From positions 1,024,263-1,088,262 of the forward strand of contig NZ_SNTZ01000001.1 of assembly GCF_004916895.1 (NCBI RefSeq): a DNA stretch of 64,000 nt. Direction: 5' to 3'. This document shows, one piece after another, positions 60,645-64,000 of this stretch. A program made the position numbers and the translations under genes. The notes below the pieces were generated by a model. It did not search any database and was not told where the DNA came from. It was given only the letters and a program-made list of their open reading frames with translations. The first letter of the stretch is position 1. Each line of letters opens with the position of its first letter. This stretch comes from Flagellimonas alvinocaridis (GTDB lineage: Bacteria; Bacteroidota; Bacteroidia; Flavobacteriales; Flavobacteriaceae).

Positions 60645-62015
60645 ATGAAGAAGAAACACTACTTAACGATGATAGCGGCCATTATGTCGACGGGATTAAG
60701 TATGGCTCAAGCACAAAATCCAGAGTGCATGACCAATCTTTCCATTTACGCAGAACACGCTAAAGTAAAAAACTATGATGCCGCCTACGAACCATGGAAA
60801 ATGGTTTATGAAAGCTGCCCAGACATCAACAAGGCCAATTTCTCCTACGGAGAAAAAATTCTGGCGCACAAAATAGACAACTCTTCAGGCGCCGATAAAG
60901 ATGGATATATCCAGGAATTGTTGTCATTATATGACAACAGTAGAAAATATTTCCCAAAGAACTACCCGCCAGCGGCTACCGAAATCGATAAAGCACTTTT
61001 GCTTTACGACAACAAAATGGCATCCGATGAGCAGTTGTTCGGTATGTTGGACAAGGCTTTTAAGGAAGACCGTGATAACTTCAAAAACCCTAAAGCCCTA
61101 TACCTATACTTCTCAGCTTTGGTGAATCTACATGATACAGGCAAGAAAGACCTGCAAGATGTTTTTGATACCTATGATGATGTAACCGAGAAAGTAGAGG
61201 AAGAAAATAAAAAATTGACCGATGTTGTCACCAAGTTGCTTCCGAAGGATTCATTGGGAACATTGACTTCCAAAGAAAAAAGACAATTGAGAGTGGCCAG
61301 CACTAACTCTGAGTCTTACGGGAAAATTGCAAGTAGCATCGACTCCAAATTGGGTGCCTTGGCAGATTGTGACAATCTTATCCCGCTATATGAAAAGAGT
61401 TATGATGCCAAAAAAGGAGATGTAAAATGGGTGAAGCGTGCCGTGGGAAGAATGTTCTCCAAAGAGTGTACGGACGACCCTATGTTCCGCAAGTTGTTTG
61501 AAGCCCAATTGGCTTTGGATCCTTCCGCAGATGCCTACATGTATGGAGGTGTTTTAAAACAAAAATCTGGAGATAACAAAGGAGCTATTGCAGACTTTAA
61601 TAAAGCCGTGGAACTGGAAACGGATTCCTATAAGAAGTCCAATATCCTATACAAGATTGCCACTATTGTTCGAAAAAGCAGTAAATCACAAGGTAGAAGC
61701 TATGCGCTAAAAGCAGTTGATGCCAATCCAGCAAATGGTAAAGCATATTTGTTGATTGCCAATCTTTATGCTGGAAGTGCCAACGATTGTGGAACCTCTG
61801 CATTTGAGAAAAGAGCCATCTATTGGAAAGCTGCCGACATGGCCAGAAAAGCAGGAAGAGTAGATCCCTCTTTGAGCGGTCACGCCAGTCAAACTGCTGC
61901 AAGTTATGATGCAAAAGCCCCTACCAAGGAAATGATTTTCAGCTCTGGAATGGCAGGAAAAACCATTAGTTTCAGCTGCTGGGTAGGAGGTAGTGTTAAA
62001 GTACCTAATCTATAA
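60645..62015 (+). CDS. Exported tetratricopeptide-repeat protein
   Basis: A 456-residue protein starting at the ATG at 60645 (an in-frame TTG 30 bp upstream is less likely). The signal peptide is MKKKHYLTMIAAIMSTGLSM. TPR-like helical pairs are visible, clearest in the C-terminal third (LDPSADAYMYGGVLKQKSGD ... AIADFNKAVELETDSYKKS ... NPANGKAYLLIANLYAG). It probably acts in the periplasm or at the outer membrane next to lptC; the partner is unknown. Confidence 0.88.
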   Translation: MKKKHYLTMIAAIMSTGLSMAQAQNPECMTNLSIYAEHAKVKNYDAAYEPWKMVYESCPDINKANFSYGEKILAHKIDNSSGADKDGYIQELLSLYDNSRKYFPKNYPPAATEIDKALLLYDNKMASDEQLFGMLDKAFKEDRDNFKNPKALYLYFSALVNLHDTGKKDLQDVFDTYDDVTEKVEEENKKLTDVVTKLLPKDSLGTLTSKEKRQLRVASTNSESYGKIASSIDSKLGALADCDNLIPLYEKSYDAKKGDVKWVKRAVGRMFSKECTDDPMFRKLFEAQLALDPSADAYMYGGVLKQKSGDNKGAIADFNKAVELETDSYKKSNILYKIATIVRKSSKSQGRSYALKAVDANPANGKAYLLIANLYAGSANDCGTSAFEKRAIYWKAADMARKAGRVDPSLSGHASQTAASYDAKAPTKEMIFSSGMAGKTISFSCWVGGSVKVPNL

Positions 62016-62016
62016 G

Positions 62017-62622
62017 TTGAAACGAACATCCAGAAATATTTTAAAGTGTTTTGCCACGGCTTTTGTCGTGGCAATCCTTTTTATGTCCTGTAAGGACGAC
62101 TATCAAAGGGTGGGTGAAGAAGCCATAAAACCTGTTTTCCCTGAAAGGATTGCCCATAACTTCACCTTCACATATACCGAGACCGTTGATGTCATGAGTT
62201 CCCAAGATTCTGCACAGTCCCGCGTAATTGCAGTGCTGTCCAGTCCTTTATCTGAGGATTATGACAACCAAAACTTTAAATTCCGTACCTTTCCTAATGG
62301 ACTCAAGGTCGATTTTTTTGACGAGAAGAATCAAAAAAGTATTGTCAAGGCAGACTATGGGATTGTATATTCCCAGACCGGATTGATAGACTTACAGGGC
62401 AATGTGGTAATCGAAACCCATGATGGTAAAAAATTGGAAACTCCCCAACTGTTCTTTGATAGAAAGAATAATTGGATTTTTACCGAAGAGAAATTTACAT
62501 ATACCAACCCCGAAGATGGAACTATAATGGATGGAGAAGGAATGGATTTCAATAAGGAATTTAGTTTTTTAAAAGCCCATAAAACATATGGTCTAATGAC
62601 TATCAAGGAAGAAAAAGAATAG
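62017..62622 (+). CDS. lptC: LPS export periplasmic protein LptC-like
   Basis: A protein of about 201 residues from TTG at 62017 (just after the TPR stop), giving MKRTSRNILKCFATAFVVAI with lipobox FMSC. GTG at 61993, overlapping the TPR gene, is an alternative that adds eight residues. The beta-jellyroll pattern of LptC is visible (VIAVLSSPLSEDY, KADYGIVYSQTGLIDLQGNV, LETPQLFFDRKNNWI). It would connect the inner-membrane LPS transporter to LptA-type proteins. Confidence 0.88.
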   Translation: MKRTSRNILKCFATAFVVAILFMSCKDDYQRVGEEAIKPVFPERIAHNFTFTYTETVDVMSSQDSAQSRVIAVLSSPLSEDYDNQNFKFRTFPNGLKVDFFDEKNQKSIVKADYGIVYSQTGLIDLQGNVVIETHDGKKLETPQLFFDRKNNWIFTEEKFTYTNPEDGTIMDGEGMDFNKEFSFLKAHKTYGLMTIKEEKE

Positions 62623-62623
62623 T

Positions 62624-62827
62624 ATGATAAAGATTTTACGATACACGGAATACCTTTATTTGGTCGTTGCCATTGTAGCTATATATAAGATTGTTACCCT
62701 TTGGCAGATAGACCCAAAGGAAACCTATATTTTTATATTTTTTGCGGTGGTCTCCATAGCCATGTTCTTATTTAGAAGGAGGTATCGCAAACGTTTTGAA
62801 CAACGTAAAAAGGACAACCAACAATAA
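62624..62827 (+). CDS. Small two-helix membrane protein
   Basis: A 67-residue protein, MIKILRYTEYLYLVVAIVAI then a second helix (YIFIFFAVVSIAMFLF), with a strongly basic C-terminal tail (RRRYRKRFEQRKK). It lies between lptC (1 bp) and the CorC-like gene (2 bp), so it is part of the operon. Function unknown; the position is conserved in Flavobacteriia (recollection). Confidence 0.85.
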   Translation: MIKILRYTEYLYLVVAIVAIYKIVTLWQIDPKETYIFIFFAVVSIAMFLFRRRYRKRFEQRKKDNQQ

Positions 62828-62829
62828 TT

Positions 62830-64000
62830 TTGGACTTCTCTTTTGGTATCATAGCGCTTTCGCTGTTGTTCTCGGCCTTTTTTTCAGGAATGGAGATTGC
62901 TTTTATTTCTGCAAACAAAATCCATATCGAGATTGAGAAAAAGCAACAAGGATTTTTGGCAAAAGTATTGACACTGCTTACCCAAAAACCATCAAAATTT
63001 ATAGCCACCATGCTCATTGGAAACAATATAGCATTGGTTATTTATGGACTTTTCATGGGAGATGTACTCATGAGATGGTTTCAAAGCCTGTTGCCCACAA
63101 ACTTGGATTTTCTTAATGTGCTGCTCACAGATTTTAGTTTGGTGGCCCAAACAGTGATTTCAACCTTGATCATTTTGCTTACCGCCGAGTTTTTGCCCAA
63201 GGTACTTTTTCAAATCTATTCCAATACCCTACTGAAGTTCTTGGCCGTACCGGCCTATATTTTTTATGTGTTGTTCTCGTTCATCTCTTGGTTTGTAATC
63301 AAGGTATCGGATTTTATTCTCAAGATATTTTTTAAAACGGATGGGGATGAAGTGCAGTTATCATTTACCAAACTGGAACTTGGAGACTACATTACCGAGC
63401 AGATGGAAGCTGTGGAAGAGGAGGATGAGGTGGATTCTGAAATTCAGATATTCCAGAATGCCTTGGAGTTTTCTACCGTAAAGGCAAGGGAAGTTATGGT
63501 GCCAAGAACGGAAATCACCGCAGTGGAAATCTCCGAGACACCCAAAAATCTGGCAAAATTGTTCTCAGAGACAGGGTACTCCAAGATTTTGGTGTACAAG
63601 GAAAATATAGATGAAATCATTGGGTATGTGCATTCGTATGAGCTTTTTAAAAAACCCAAGACCTTAAAAAGTATCCTCTTGCCGGTTGAATTTGTTCCAG
63701 AGACCATGCCCATTCAGGATATTTTGAATGCCTTGACCAAAAAGAGGAAAAGTATGGCCGTGGTGTTGGATGAGTATGGTGGCACAGCGGGAATAATGAC
63801 TGTTGAGGATATTATTGAAGAACTTTTTGGGGAGATAGAAGATGAGCACGACTCTACAGACCTTCATGAAGAACAACTAAGTGAAAATGTATATAAGTTC
63901 TCTGCCCGACTGGAAGTGGATTATATCAATGAAAATTATAAGTTGGAGCTGCCCGAAGGCGAGGAATACGAGACACTGGGCGGACTCATCATGAATGAGA
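62830..64000 (+). CDS. CorC/HlyC (CNNM) family transporter-like protein, partial
   Basis: The frame is open from TTG at 62830 to the window edge, 390 codons, so the C-terminus is missing. The N-terminal CNNM (DUF21) membrane domain has ALSLLFSAFFSGMEIAFISA and the IGNNIALVIYG segment, followed by CBS domains with VMVPRTEITAVEI and VVLDEYGGTAGIMTVEDIIE. These proteins are linked to Mg2+/Co2+ efflux; a GldE-type gliding role is less likely in this context. It is the last visible gene of the coaX-lptC run. Confidence 0.92.
   Translation, partial: MDFSFGIIALSLLFSAFFSGMEIAFISANKIHIEIEKKQQGFLAKVLTLLTQKPSKFIATMLIGNNIALVIYGLFMGDVLMRWFQSLLPTNLDFLNVLLTDFSLVAQTVISTLIILLTAEFLPKVLFQIYSNTLLKFLAVPAYIFYVLFSFISWFVIKVSDFILKIFFKTDGDEVQLSFTKLELGDYITEQMEAVEEEDEVDSEIQIFQNALEFSTVKAREVMVPRTEITAVEISETPKNLAKLFSETGYSKILVYKENIDEIIGYVHSYELFKKPKTLKSILLPVEFVPETMPIQDILNALTKKRKSMAVVLDEYGGTAGIMTVEDIIEELFGEIEDEHDSTDLHEEQLSENVYKFSARLEVDYINENYKLELPEGEEYETLGGLIMNE

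Noticed and set aside
62830-64000. GldE (gliding motility) identity for the CNNM/CorC gene
   Set aside because: GldE is a relative, but the lptC-side position fits the general CorC-like gene of this cluster. The missing C-terminus prevents a firm call.

Overview
This is chromosome from a member of the Bacteroidota, almost certainly a marine Flavobacteriaceae; a Muricauda/Flagellimonas-like genus is a guess from gene content. The evidence is the SusC/SusD pair, VCBS/ASPIC-UnbV lipoproteins, a mevalonate kinase/decarboxylase pair, a succinylornithine-type arginine operon, an arsenosugar-type cluster, the coaX–OMP–TPR–lptC–CNNM gene order, TAnnTTTG-like -7 boxes and weak Shine-Dalgarno sequences. 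No rRNA, CRISPR array or insertion sequence was seen. There is one tRNA (Phe, GAA).

Layout. 1-5.6 kb: two tandem VCBS/ASPIC-UnbV lipoproteins (minus strand). 5.8-16.2 kb: an alpha-glucan utilisation locus, with susC-susD on the minus strand and, divergently, a LacI regulator, a GH65 phosphorylase and a cytoplasmic GH13. A LacI-type operator lies upstream of susC. 16.2-22.3 kb: glycerol metabolism (GDPD lipoprotein, GlpF, GlpK) with an HI0933-family flavoprotein, a DUF1697 protein and TspO. 22.3-26.8 kb: mevalonate decarboxylase, mevalonate kinase, a UbiA-family prenyltransferase, an RluB/RsuA pseudouridine synthase and a small COX1-like membrane protein. 26.8-36.8 kb: a ten-gene arginine operon (minus strand) behind an arginine-rich leader peptide. 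36.8-40.3 kb: three glycosyltransferases. 40.4-43.8 kb: a polyferredoxin/flavoprotein operon. 44-46 kb: a GH113-like lipoprotein and a degenerate amidase. 46-50.4 kb: an arsenosugar-type operon (rhodanese, TIGR04282, PNP, ArsM, DUF547, TIGR04283) with no radical-SAM ArsS in the window. 50.4-54.8 kb: GH32 and GH29 enzymes and small unknown genes. 54.9-58.3 kb: an AT-rich accessory island beside tRNA-Phe. 58.5-64 kb: coaX, an outer-membrane protein, a TPR protein, lptC and a CorC/CNNM protein cut by the window edge.

The two most novel-looking items are these. (1) A tightly overlapping three-gene cassette at 55416-57752: an unknown protein with a GIGINHTRHF motif, a small beta-rich protein with a FYW...IRFQR motif, and a ComEC-like metallo-beta-lactamase-fold hydrolase. 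It is flanked by an XRE regulator with repeated TTGTA boxes and by an AbiC-like membrane/coiled-coil protein, next to tRNA-Phe. This looks like an undescribed defence or conflict system. (2) A 26-residue leader peptide ending SPRRRP upstream of the arginine operon, pointing to translation-coupled arginine sensing with no obvious intrinsic terminator.

The alpha-glucan and arginine loci are the most readable functional units. SusCD imports oligosaccharides, which cytoplasmic GH13 and GH65 degrade. The arginine operon encodes nearly the whole route from glutamate to arginine through N-acylated, probably N-succinylated, intermediates.
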